DNA from: Catellatospora coxensis
GTDB taxonomy: Bacteria > Actinomycetota > Actinomycetes > Mycobacteriales > Micromonosporaceae
Assembly: GCF_016862635.1 (NCBI RefSeq)
Contig: NZ_BONI01000069.1
Location: 1 to 51,298 of the forward strand
Reading direction: 5' to 3'
DNA: 51,298 nt
The position numbers and the translations under genes were made by a program. Below the pieces are notes generated by a model. The model saw only the letters and a program-made list of their open reading frames with translations. It had not been told where the DNA came from and searched no databases. Numbering within the stretch: the first letter of the stretch is position 1; every line of letters starts with the position of its first letter. Of the stretch, positions 23,516 through 31,773 are shown one piece after another.

Positions 23516-26237
23516 GCCGGACGCCGCGACTGCGCCGACCAGCCGAGGCATCGTCGCGGCGGTACGCAGGGAACTGGCCGCGGCCCGGCACGCCGCTCGC
23601 GCGTCGCTGGCCGCGACCGGGGCGGCCCGGGTCGCGGCGCTCGCGCAGCTCGACGCCGTCCGGCGCTCGGCCCCGATCCGGCGCGACGAGCTGCTGGTCA
23701 CGCGGGACACCGCACTGGCCGAGGCCCGCGCCCGCCGGGAGCGGGAGACCGCGAAACTCGGCCGAGGGCTGCTCGGGCTCGCCGAGGCGGCCGCGCCCGG
23801 CACCGCGGGCAGCCCGTGGACGGCGTGGCGGCCCGGCATGAAGCCGGAGCAGCAGGCCGGGCTCACCCCCGGGCTGCTGCGCATCGGCGCGCTGGTGCAG
23901 GAGCCGGCTCCGCCGACGGCCGTCCCGGCCCTGGTGCCGCTGCTGGACACGGCGCACCTGTACGTGTCCGGCGACGGCACGGCCGCGGCTGACGCCCTGA
24001 TCGGGGCGTTGCTGCTGCGCGCGCTGGCGTCGGTGCCGCCCGGTTCGCTGCGGATCAGCGTGTACGACCCGGGCCGGCTCGGCGGCGCGCTGGCCGGGCT
24101 GGCCCCGCTGGCCCCCGCGGGCCTCATCTCGTACCTCGGGCCGGGCGGGCTCGCCCCGCTGCTCGACGACCTCGCCGAGCAGATCCGCCGGATCAACGAG
24201 AACGTGCTCGGCGGGGTCTACCTGAGCGTCGCCGAGCTGGCCGCGGAGACCGGCCGCCGCCCCGAGCCCTGGCGGGTCGCGGTGCTGCTGGCCGACCCGA
24301 ACGGCGCGGAGCTGTCCAAGGCCGAGCGCGCCCAGCTCGACCGGGTCACCCGCACCGGCGTCGCCGCCGGGGTGCACCTGATCAGCCGCGGGTTCGACCT
24401 CGCCACGGACGCCGACGTCGAGACGATCGCGCTGCGGGCGGGCGGCACGGCGCGGACCAGCCTGACCGGCGAGATCCCGGTACGCCTCGACGCCCCGCCC
24501 GGCGCCGCCCTGGTCACCGGGGTCTGCCGGGCGCTGGCCGAGCAGGCCACCGCCGGGCCGCCGCCGGTGCCGTTCGCCGCTCTGCTACCCGACGAGATCT
24601 GGCAGCAGTCCTCGGCCGAGTCGCTACGCGCGCCGATCGGCGAGGGCACCGACGGCCGGCTGGTCGAGCTGGTGCTCGGCGACGACCCGCCGCACGCGCT
24701 GATCGGCGGCCCGTCCGGCTCCGGCAAGACGAACCTGATCTACTGCTGGCTCGGCGCGCTCGCCACCCGCTACTCCCCGACCGAGCTGTCGCTGTACCTG
24801 CTGGACTTCAAGGAGGGCGTGTCCTTCGCCCGCTTCGCCCCCGGCACCCGCGACCCCAGCTGGCTGCCGCAGGTGCGGCTGGTCGGCGTCAACGTCAACA
24901 GCGACCGCGAGTTCGGCCTGGCCCTGCTGCGGCACCTCGCCGAGGAGCTCAAGCGCCGGGCCGCCGCCGCCAAGCAGCACGAGGCGACCAAGCTCGCCGA
25001 GCTGCGGGCCGAGGACCCGCAGGGCGCCTGGCCGCGCATCGTCGCCGTGATCGACGAGTTCCAGGTGCTGCTGGGCGCGCGCGACGCGGTCACCAGCGAG
25101 GCGGTCGACCTGCTGGAGGACCTGGCCCGCCGGGGCCGCTCGCAGGGCATCCACCTGGTGCTGGCCAGCCAGGACGTGTCCGGCATCGAGGCGCTGTGGG
25201 GCCGGTCCGGGCTGGTCTCGCAGTTCACGCTGCGCGTCGCGCTGCCCAAGGCGCGCCGCATCCTGTCCGATGTGAACCTGGCCGCGGAGCTGATCCCGCG
25301 CTGCCACGCCGTGGTCAACGCCGACTCCGGGGTGCCGTCGGCGAACACCGTCGTGCGGCTGCCCGACGCCGGTGACCGGGCGACCTGGCTCGGGCTGCAG
25401 GAGCAGCTGTGGTCGGCCCGGCCGGACGGGGCCGAGCCGCCCCGGCTGTTCGACGGCGACTCCCGCCCGCTGTTCCCGCTGCTGCCCCCGCCGCCCGCGC
25501 CGGAACTGCCCGCGGCGGTCGGCGCGGTCGCCCTGCTCGGCGAGACCATCGACGTCGCGGGCCGCCCCGCCACGCTGCGGCTCAACCGAGCGCCCGGCCG
25601 CAACCTGGCCGTGCTCGGCACCCGGGCCGACGAGGCCTGCGCGGTGCTGCTCGCCGCCGGGCACGCGCTGGGCAGCCAGCACACGCCCGGCTCGGCCCGG
25701 TTCAGCGTGCTGTGCCTGGACTCCGACGCGACCACGCCCGCCAAGTCGCTGCACGCGGTGCTGGACGCCCGCCACCGCTGCGGCTGGTACGACGCCGACG
25801 GCGTCACCGGCCTGCTCGCCGAACTGGCCCGGGACACCGGCGAGCAGCCCGGCGGGCAGGCCGCCGTACCGCACTACGTGTTCGGCTTCGCCCTGGACGC
25901 CGTCGCGACAAGGCTGGCCGCCCGACCCGGCCCCGGCCTGCCCAGCGGCCACGAGCTGCTGCGCACCGTGCTCTCCCGGGGGCCGGAGCGGCGTACCCAC
26001 CTGCTCTGCTGGTGGCGCACGGTGGCCCGGCTGCGCGACGACCTCGGCGGACCGGGGGCCCGCTTCGACGCGATCGGCGCGTGGGTGGCGCTCGACGTGC
26101 ACGGGCCCGAGCTGTCCGCGCTCTACCCGCAGCCCGGCGGCCCGGCCTGGTTCCCCCGGCTCAACCGCGCGTTGCACTTCGACCGCTCGGTGCACCACCG
26201 CGCCCAGATCATCATCCCGTACGAGGTGGCCCCGTGA
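23508..26237 (+). CDS. FtsK/SpoIIIE-like ATPase with three RecA-like segments
   Basis: This 909-residue protein opens with an Arg/Ala-rich coiled coil (10-90). A first RecA-like segment without Walker motifs (about 145-345) includes SLRISVYDPGRLGG and WRVAVLLADP. The canonical FtsK/SpoIIIE domain spans about 380-620, with Walker A GGPSGSGKT (400-408), LLDFKEGVSFARFAP, Walker B VAVIDEF (512-518) and LASQD (552-556). A third, degenerate segment (about 690-890) has LGTRADEACAV where Walker A should be. No membrane helix is visible. Three tandem ATPase folds recall EccC of type VII secretion, but there the canonical domain is usually the first. It could be a protein or DNA translocase. The GTG start and both gene overlaps support an operon. 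Confidence 0.85.
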   Translation: MAEPDAATAPTSRGIVAAVRRELAAARHAARASLAATGAARVAALAQLDAVRRSAPIRRDELLVTRDTALAEARARRERETAKLGRGLLGLAEAAAPGTAGSPWTAWRPGMKPEQQAGLTPGLLRIGALVQEPAPPTAVPALVPLLDTAHLYVSGDGTAAADALIGALLLRALASVPPGSLRISVYDPGRLGGALAGLAPLAPAGLISYLGPGGLAPLLDDLAEQIRRINENVLGGVYLSVAELAAETGRRPEPWRVAVLLADPNGAELSKAERAQLDRVTRTGVAAGVHLISRGFDLATDADVETIALRAGGTARTSLTGEIPVRLDAPPGAALVTGVCRALAEQATAGPPPVPFAALLPDEIWQQSSAESLRAPIGEGTDGRLVELVLGDDPPHALIGGPSGSGKTNLIYCWLGALATRYSPTELSLYLLDFKEGVSFARFAPGTRDPSWLPQVRLVGVNVNSDREFGLALLRHLAEELKRRAAAAKQHEATKLAELRAEDPQGAWPRIVAVIDEFQVLLGARDAVTSEAVDLLEDLARRGRSQGIHLVLASQDVSGIEALWGRSGLVSQFTLRVALPKARRILSDVNLAAELIPRCHAVVNADSGVPSANTVVRLPDAGDRATWLGLQEQLWSARPDGAEPPRLFDGDSRPLFPLLPPPPAPELPAAVGAVALLGETIDVAGRPATLRLNRAPGRNLAVLGTRADEACAVLLAAGHALGSQHTPGSARFSVLCLDSDATTPAKSLHAVLDARHRCGWYDADGVTGLLAELARDTGEQPGGQAAVPHYVFGFALDAVATRLAARPGPGLPSGHELLRTVLSRGPERRTHLLCWWRTVARLRDDLGGPGARFDAIGAWVALDVHGPELSALYPQPGGPAWFPRLNRALHFDRSVHHRAQIIIPYEVAP

Positions 26238-26884
26238 CCTCCCCGCCGACGGTCCGCTACCGCGCGCTGATCGCCGACCTGGTCGCCGCGTCCCGGCGGC
26301 ACGAGACGGCGCTGACCGCGGCCGTCCAGTCCCACGCGGACGGCATCGCCACCATCGAGCACGATCTCGCCGCGGCCGACGACGCGGTGGTCGCCGCGAC
26401 GGCCCGGATGGCCCACGCGCAGCGCCTGGTCGCCCAGACCGACCTCGCCGCGGGCGCCCTCTGGGACGAGCTCAAGCAGGTACGCGGCCGCCGCGGCCGC
26501 CGCCTGGGCCCGGTGCCGCCACCACTGCCGCTGCCCGACTCCCCCGCCACCACGGACCCGATCGCGCTGCTGGAGACCGCCGCCGCCCGCATCGACCGGG
26601 CTCAGCGCGGCGGCGAGAAGCTGCCCCCGCTGATCCTGCCGCTGCTGTTCGCCCTCGGCGCGGCCTGCTCCGCCGTGGTCACCCTGCTCGCCGCCTTCCT
26701 CCAGAACCAAGGCCCGGTCGGCCTCATCGCCGGCTGGCTCGTCCTGCTCGGCGCTCCGCTGTCCGGCCTGCTCCCGGCCGGCGAGCTCGCCGACCGCTGG
26801 TTCGGCGCCCGCCTGGACCCCGGCGCCATCGCCCTCACCATCCTGGCCGGCATGCTCGCCACCACCGCCCTAACCCTCGCCTAA
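26234..26884 (+). CDS. Coiled-coil membrane protein of the FtsK-like cluster
   Basis: This 216-residue protein starts at a GTG overlapping the ATPase stop by four bases. The first 85 residues form a probable coiled coil (TIEHDLAAADDAVVAATARM, AHAQRLVAQTDLAAGALWDE). A basic patch KQVRGRRGRR and a proline-rich linker follow. The C-terminal part has three predicted membrane helices: LILPLLFALGAACSAVVTLL (about 132-151), GLIAGWLVLLGAPLSGLLP (about 160-180) and ALTILAGMLATTALTLA at the very end. It could anchor the otherwise soluble ATPase to the membrane. No family is recognised. Confidence 0.8.
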   Translation: MTSPPTVRYRALIADLVAASRRHETALTAAVQSHADGIATIEHDLAAADDAVVAATARMAHAQRLVAQTDLAAGALWDELKQVRGRRGRRLGPVPPPLPLPDSPATTDPIALLETAAARIDRAQRGGEKLPPLILPLLFALGAACSAVVTLLAAFLQNQGPVGLIAGWLVLLGAPLSGLLPAGELADRWFGARLDPGAIALTILAGMLATTALTLA

Positions 26885-26915
26885 CCCCACCCCCACCCCA
26901 CCCCCGCCTCACCGC

Positions 26916-26976
26916 GTTGATCATGAACTTATGGCACGGCTCGACGGCGTGTCGCCGCCACAACTTCATGATCAAC
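26916..26976. repeat. Palindromic element, family B copy 1
   Basis: Perfect 12-bp outer arms GTTGATCATGAA and TTCATGATCAAC enclose CTTATGGCACGGCTCGACGG-type sequence. Two further copies lie on either side of the atpI-like gene at 47.3 and 47.8 kb. This one sits between convergent genes. Confidence 0.88.
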
Positions 26977-26998
26977 AAACCGGCGGGCGGGTGGGCGG

Positions 26999-28990
26999 TC
27001 AGGGGAGGTGGTGGCGTTCGCGGACGACCGTCACGAGCTCGGCCATGATGTCGGTGAGGGCGAAGTCCTTCGGGGTGAAGACGCGGGCGACGCCCGCCTC
27101 GCGGAGCACCTCGGCGTCGTCCTCGGGGATGATGCCGCCGACGACGACCGGCAGGTCGGCCAGCCCGGCGGTACGCAGCCCGGCCAGCACCGCGGGCACC
27201 GCGTTGAGGTGCGAGCCGGACAGCACCGACAGCCCGACGAGGTCCACGTCCTCCTGCACCGCCGCCGCCACGATCTGTGCCGGGGTCAGCCGGATGCCCT
27301 GGTAGACGACCTCGAACCCGGCGTCGCGGGCGCGTACGGCGATCTGTTCCGCGCCGTTGGAGTGCCCGTCGAGGCCCGGTTTGCCGACGAGCAGCCGCAG
27401 CGCCGGGCGCTCCAGCTCCCGGGCCGTGGCCCGCACCCGCTCGCGTACCCGGGCCAGCGAGCCGTCCCCGCTGCCGGAGACCCCGCTGCTCAGGCCGGTC
27501 GGCGCGCGGTACTCCCCGAACACCTCGCGCAGCACCCCGGCCCACTCCCCGGTGGTGACCCCGGCCCGTACGCACTCCAGCGTCGCCGGCATCAGGTTGC
27601 GCGACCCGGCGGCCTCGGCGCGCAGCCGGTCCAGCGCCTCGGCGGCCGCGGACGCGTCGCGCTCGGCCCGCCAGCGGGTCACCGCGTCGATCGCCGCCTT
27701 CTCCACCGCCGGATCGACCTGCTCGATCGCCTGCGCTCCGGCGGCGGTCAGCGGCGACGGCTCGGTCTCGACGAACCGGTTGACGCCGACGACCACGTCC
27801 TCGCCCGACTCCACCCGCCCGCGGCGGCGGGCCAGCGAGGCGACCAGCGCGCTCTTCAGGTGCCCGCTCTCCACGGCGGCCACTGCGCCGCCGAGTTCCA
27901 GCACCTCGGCGAGCTGCCGGCGGGCCCCGTCGGCGATCTCGTCGACCAACCCTTCGACGACGTGCGACCCGGCGAACAGGTCGGGGTATTCCAGCAGGTC
28001 GGACTCGTACGCCAGGACCTGCTGGAGGCGCAGGGACCACTGCTGGTCCCAGGGCCGGGGCAGGCCCAGGGCCTCGTTCCAGGCGGGCAGCTGCACGGCG
28101 CGGGCGCGGGCGTCGCGGGACATGGTGACGCCGAGCATCTCCAGCACGATCCGGGCCACGTTGTTCTCCGGCTGCGACTCGGTCAGCCCGAGGGAGTTGA
28201 CCTGCACCCCGTAGCGCAGGCGGCGCTGCTTGGCGTCGGTGACGCCGTACCGGTCGCGGGTGATCTCGTCCCAGAGCCGGCCGAACGCCCGCATCTTCGC
28301 CATCTCCTCGACGAAACGCACGCCGGAGTTGACGAAGAACGAGATGCGCTGCACGACGTCGCCCATGCGCTCGGGCGCGACCTGGCCGCCGTCGCGTACC
28401 CGGTCGAGCACGGCGACGGCGGTGGCCAGTGCGAAGCCGACCTCCTGCACGGGCGTCGCGCCGGCCTCCTGGAGGTGGTACGAGCAGATGTTGACCGGGT
28501 TCCAGGCGGGCGCGTTGGCCACGGTCCACGCGACGACGTCGGTGGTCAGCCGCAGCGACGGGCCGGGCGGGAAGATGTACGTCCCGCGCGACAGGTACTC
28601 CTTGATGATGTCGTTCTGGGTCGTCCCGGCCAGCGCGGCAGGGTCCGCGCCCTGCTCCTGCGCGACGGTGACGTACAGCGCGAGCAGCCACATCGCGGTG
28701 GCGTTGATGGTCATGCTGGTGTTCGCGGCGGCCAGGTCGATGCCGTCGAACAGGGCGCGCGCGTCGCCGAGGTGCGCCACCGGCACGCCGACCCGGCCCA
28801 CCTCGCCCGTGGCGAGCTCGTGGTCGGGGTCGTAGCCGGTCTGCGTGGGCAGGTCGAAGGCGACCGACAGCCCGGTCTGGCCCTTGGCCAGGTTGCGCCG
28901 GAACAGCGCGTTGGTGGCCGCCGCGTTCGAGTGGCCAGCGTAGGTGCGCATGACCCAGGGACGGTCACGATCGGCGAGACGTGGCTCCAT
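26999..28990 (-). CDS. meaA: MeaA-type B12-dependent acyl-CoA mutase (probable ethylmalonyl-CoA mutase)
   Basis: This 663-residue single-chain mutase joins the substrate-binding TIM barrel (MRTYAGHSNAAATN, AFDLPTQTGYDPDH, NTSMTINATAMWLLALY) to a C-terminal cobalamin-binding domain with the base-off motif D541-x-H543-x-x-G546 followed by SVLSGSH. The overall sequence is of the actinobacterial MeaA type rather than the two-subunit methylmalonyl-CoA mutase. It most likely rearranges (2R)-ethylmalonyl-CoA to (2S)-methylsuccinyl-CoA. MeaB, epimerase, Ccr and the adenosyltransferase in this window all fit that step. A TGAACGTTCA palindrome lies 10 bp upstream. Methylmalonyl- or isobutyryl-type activity cannot be fully excluded. 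Confidence 0.9.
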   Translation of the reverse strand: MEPRLADRDRPWVMRTYAGHSNAAATNALFRRNLAKGQTGLSVAFDLPTQTGYDPDHELATGEVGRVGVPVAHLGDARALFDGIDLAAANTSMTINATAMWLLALYVTVAQEQGADPAALAGTTQNDIIKEYLSRGTYIFPPGPSLRLTTDVVAWTVANAPAWNPVNICSYHLQEAGATPVQEVGFALATAVAVLDRVRDGGQVAPERMGDVVQRISFFVNSGVRFVEEMAKMRAFGRLWDEITRDRYGVTDAKQRRLRYGVQVNSLGLTESQPENNVARIVLEMLGVTMSRDARARAVQLPAWNEALGLPRPWDQQWSLRLQQVLAYESDLLEYPDLFAGSHVVEGLVDEIADGARRQLAEVLELGGAVAAVESGHLKSALVASLARRRGRVESGEDVVVGVNRFVETEPSPLTAAGAQAIEQVDPAVEKAAIDAVTRWRAERDASAAAEALDRLRAEAAGSRNLMPATLECVRAGVTTGEWAGVLREVFGEYRAPTGLSSGVSGSGDGSLARVRERVRATARELERPALRLLVGKPGLDGHSNGAEQIAVRARDAGFEVVYQGIRLTPAQIVAAAVQEDVDLVGLSVLSGSHLNAVPAVLAGLRTAGLADLPVVVGGIIPEDDAEVLREAGVARVFTPKDFALTDIMAELVTVVRERHHLP

Positions 28991-28999
28991 ACGCCGATG

Positions 29000-29019
29000 C
29001 TAAGTGAACGTTCAGTAAC
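29000..29019. promoter_or_regulatory. Putative TetR-type operator upstream of meaA
   Basis: CTAAGTGAACGTTCAGTAAC is a strong inverted repeat (TGAACGTTCA core) only 10 bp from the meaA start. It resembles the AGCGATCGTTCGG motif of the other acyl-CoA genes at most positions. Confidence 0.5.
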
Positions 29020-29103
29020 TTGTGCCGGTGAAGAATCTCACTGGGGTACGTGGCGTCTCTCGCGCCCGGCCGAGCAGGGGCGGGCTTCGATGACACGCTG
29101 ACG

Positions 29104-29116
29104 TATGGTGCCGGGT
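29104..29116 (+). promoter_or_regulatory. Leaderless -10 box before the ABC-2 ATPase gene
   Basis: TATGGT followed by seven bases and the GTG start at 29117. Confidence 0.4.
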
Positions 29117-29980
29117 GTGACTCACGAAGAGCTGGCGATCAGCGTCTCCGGGCTGCGCAAGTCCTATGCGGACAACGTCGCGGTCGCGGGGGTCGACCTG
29201 GCCGTGCCGCGCGGCGAGGTCTTCGCGCTGCTGGGCCCCAACGGGGCGGGCAAGACCACCACCGTGGAGATCCTGGAGGGCTTCCGCACCAGGGACTCCG
29301 GCACCGTCTCCGTCCTCGGCACGGACCCCGCGAAGGCCGACCGCGACTGGCGTCGCCGGGTCGGCATCGTGCTGCAGGGCACCGGCGAGTTCGACGAGCT
29401 CAAGGTGCATGAGGTGGTACGCCACTTCGCGCGCTTCTACCCGAACCCGGCCGACCCCGACGAGGTCATCGAGCGGGTCGGGCTGGGCGAGAAGGCGAAC
29501 TCGCGTACGCACACCCTCTCCGGCGGCCAGAAGCGCCGCCTCGACGTGGCGCTGGGCATCGTCAACCAGCCCGAGGTGCTGTTCCTCGACGAGCCGACGA
29601 CGGGCTTCGACCCGGCCGCCCGCCGCGAGTTCTGGGAGCTGATCCGGGCGCTGTCGCACACCGGCACCACCATCCTGCTGACCACGCACTACCTGGACGA
29701 GGCCGAGGCGCTCGCGGACCGGGTCGGCGTGATCGCCCGCGGCTCCATGATCGCCGTGTCGACCCCCGCCGAGCTGGGCGGGCGGCACCTGGCCACCGCC
29801 ACGGTGAGCTGGCGCGAGGACGGCGGCACCCGGGTCGAGGAGACCGACCGTCCCACCGAGGTGGTGCAGCGCCTGGCCGCCTCGTTCGGCGGCGAGGTGC
29901 CGGAGCTGACCGTCACCCGGCCCACGCTGGAGGACGTCTACCTGAAGATGATCGGCGAGAACGGGCAGGTGGCGGCGTGA
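29117..29980 (+). CDS. ABC-2 type exporter ATP-binding protein
   Basis: This 287-residue ATPase of a DrrA/NodI-like exporter has Walker A GPNGAGKT (40-47), Q-loop LQGTGEFDEL, signature LSGGQKR (134-140), Walker B VLFLDEP (154-160) and the switch His in TTHYLDEAE. The start is taken at GTG 29117, six to seven bases after TATGGT; an ATG four codons earlier overlaps that -10 box. The C-terminal 60 residues carry the usual regulatory tail ending ...LEDVYLKMIG. It overlaps the permease gene by four bases. Such pairs export lipids, antibiotics or polysaccharide precursors. Substrate unknown. Confidence 0.9.
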   Translation: MTHEELAISVSGLRKSYADNVAVAGVDLAVPRGEVFALLGPNGAGKTTTVEILEGFRTRDSGTVSVLGTDPAKADRDWRRRVGIVLQGTGEFDELKVHEVVRHFARFYPNPADPDEVIERVGLGEKANSRTHTLSGGQKRRLDVALGIVNQPEVLFLDEPTTGFDPAARREFWELIRALSHTGTTILLTTHYLDEAEALADRVGVIARGSMIAVSTPAELGGRHLATATVSWREDGGTRVEETDRPTEVVQRLAASFGGEVPELTVTRPTLEDVYLKMIGENGQVAA

Positions 29981-30846
29981 GTGCGCAGAGCATCGAGGAG
30001 AGCACGGCGCGGCCCGTCGCGCGGCGGGCAGGCGGCGGTGGCGGCCTGAGTCTCGCCCTGGCGCAGGGCGGGATCGAGTTCAAGCAGTTCGTGCGTACCC
30101 GGGAGTCCCTGGTCTTCACGCTGCTCTTCCCCGTCATGCTGATGCTGATCTTCGGATCGATCTTCGGCAGCGTGGTCATCACCCCGCCCGGCGAGATCCC
30201 GGCGGTGACCCTGTCGCAGTACTTCGTCACCGGCATGATCGCCTCCGGCATCATGGCCACCGGTTTCCAGAACCTGGCGATCACCATCCCGATCGAGCGC
30301 GACCGGGGTGTGCTCAAGCGCTACCGCGGCACACCGATGCCGAAGTGGGTGTTCTTCGCCGGCAAGATCCTGTGCGTGGCGGCGCTCGCCTTCATCAGCG
30401 TCGTCATGCTGCTGGCCGTCGCGGTCGCCTTCTACGACCTGCGGCTGCCCGACACCGGGCAGAAGTGGTTCACCTTCGGCTGGGTCAGCGTGCTCGGCCT
30501 GATCGCCTGCACCCTGTGCGGCATCGCGTTCTCCGGCGTCGCGAAGACCGGCCGGGCCGGGCCGGCCGTGGTCACCCCGATCGCGCTGATCCTGCAGTTC
30601 ACCTCCGGCGTGTTCTTCGAGTACGACGACCTGCCGCCGTGGATGCAGCAGTTCGCCGCACTGTTCCCGCTGAAGTGGATGTGCCAGGGCCTGCGCAGCG
30701 TGTTCCTGCCCGAGTCCTTCGCGAGCCAAGAGGTCGCCGGCTCGTACGAGCTGGGCAAGGTCGCCCTGGTGCTCGCCGCCTGGTGCGTCGGCGGGCTGGT
30801 CCTGTGCCTGGTCGGGTTCCGCTGGACGAGCAAGCGGGAGGGCTGA
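29977..30846 (+). CDS. ABC-2 type exporter permease
   Basis: This 289-residue membrane partner of the preceding ATPase has a cytoplasmic N-terminus of about 45 residues and six predicted helices. These include LVFTLLFPVMLMLIFGSIFG, ILCVAALAFISVVMLLAVAV, VSVLGLIACTLCGIAFSGVA, a glycine-rich helix near ALILQFTSGVFFEY and the last helix VALVLAAWCVGGLVLCLVGF. The FPLKWMCQGLR segment is typical of ABC-2 permeases. The GTG start overlaps the ATPase stop by four bases. The stop overlaps the ATG of the following esterase gene by one base, so all three are probably one transcript. Confidence 0.88.
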   Translation: MSAQSIEESTARPVARRAGGGGGLSLALAQGGIEFKQFVRTRESLVFTLLFPVMLMLIFGSIFGSVVITPPGEIPAVTLSQYFVTGMIASGIMATGFQNLAITIPIERDRGVLKRYRGTPMPKWVFFAGKILCVAALAFISVVMLLAVAVAFYDLRLPDTGQKWFTFGWVSVLGLIACTLCGIAFSGVAKTGRAGPAVVTPIALILQFTSGVFFEYDDLPPWMQQFAALFPLKWMCQGLRSVFLPESFASQEVAGSYELGKVALVLAAWCVGGLVLCLVGFRWTSKREG

Positions 30847-31640
30847 TGGAGCGCCGCCGGGTGCTGCGGATCGCCGCGGGGGTGACCCTCGGCGCGGCGG
30901 CGCTCGGCGGCGTCGCGCTCTGGCGGGGCAGCCGCCCCGACGACGCGGAGACCGCCGCCGCGCTGGTCCCGGGCGTGCCACTCGGCGACGAGCGCCTGGA
31001 ACAGCGTTCCTCGGCGGCGCGGGGCGCGAGCGTCGACTTCTACACCGCGGTGCCCGAGGGGCACGGCGACGGGCGCGGGCTGCCCGTGTGCCTCGTGCTG
31101 CACGGTGCTTCGGCGACGGCCGCGAACTTCCCCGGCTTCGGTTTCGGGCGCTTCCTCACCGACGCCGTCCGGCGCGGCGTGCCGCCGTTCGTGCTGGCCG
31201 GGGCCACCGGTGGGCGGCTGCGCTGGGAGCCGTCGGGGGCCGACGACCCGCAGCGCATGGCGTACGAGGAGATCCCGGCCTGGTGCGCCGAGCGCGGCTT
31301 CGACACGACGCGCCTGGCCCTGTGGGGCTGGTCGATGGGCGGTTACGGGGCGCTGCGGCTGGCCCAGTCGCACCCGGGCGCGTATCGCGCGGTGGCGGCG
31401 TTCTCCCCCGCGGTGGCGCCCGGGGACCGCGTCTTCGCGGGCGCTTCCGCCCTGGCGGGCACGCCCGTCGCGCTGTGGTGCGGCGAGCAGGACGGCTTCT
31501 ACGAGGACGTACGTGCCCTGGCCGGCGCGATCCCGGCTGCCACCACGGCGTACGCCCCGGGCGCGCACACCCGCACGTACTGGAACTCCATCACCCCGGC
31601 CGCCTTCGACTTCCTCGGCCGCGCCCTGTCCCCGGCGTGA
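30846..31640 (+). CDS. Secreted or membrane-anchored esterase (alpha/beta hydrolase)
   Basis: This 264-residue esterase-D/antigen-85-like hydrolase has an N-terminal MERRRVLRIAAG start followed by a hydrophobic Ala/Gly/Leu segment. This resembles a Tat or uncleaved signal-anchor, so the enzyme probably acts outside the membrane. The oxyanion segment is LVLHGAS (84-90), the nucleophile elbow is GWSMGG (Ser163), the acid is probably in CGEQDGFY and the histidine in GAHTRTYW. The ATG shares one base with the stop of the ABC permease gene, indicating co-expression. A link between the exported compound and an extracellular ester substrate is an inference. Confidence 0.83.
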   Translation: MERRRVLRIAAGVTLGAAALGGVALWRGSRPDDAETAAALVPGVPLGDERLEQRSSAARGASVDFYTAVPEGHGDGRGLPVCLVLHGASATAANFPGFGFGRFLTDAVRRGVPPFVLAGATGGRLRWEPSGADDPQRMAYEEIPAWCAERGFDTTRLALWGWSMGGYGALRLAQSHPGAYRAVAAFSPAVAPGDRVFAGASALAGTPVALWCGEQDGFYEDVRALAGAIPAATTAYAPGAHTRTYWNSITPAAFDFLGRALSPA

Positions 31641-31670
31641 CCCCTGTCGGCCACCGCCGCACCCCGTTTG

Positions 31671-31737
31671 CATCGACGTTGGCCTATCACATCGACTGCG
31701 GTCGACAAAAAGTCGAGGTGATAGGCCAACGTCTATG
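31671..31737. repeat. Palindromic element, family C copy 2
   Basis: Arms CGACGTTGGCCTATCAC and GTGATAGGCCAACGTC enclose an inner GTCGAC/GTCGA structure. It lies between the esterase gene and the convergent dehydrogenase gene, the same type of position as copy 1 at 12.4 kb. Confidence 0.82.
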
Positions 31738-31773
31738 AGAAGCACGGCACGGCCGGTCAGCGCGTGCGGCTGG

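Noticed and set aside
28991-29116. Cobalamin riboswitch upstream of meaA or the adenosyltransferase gene
   Set aside because: The spaces are too short (126 bp, and leaderless at 34.6 kb) and I see no B12-box-like sequence; only the operator-like palindrome is present.
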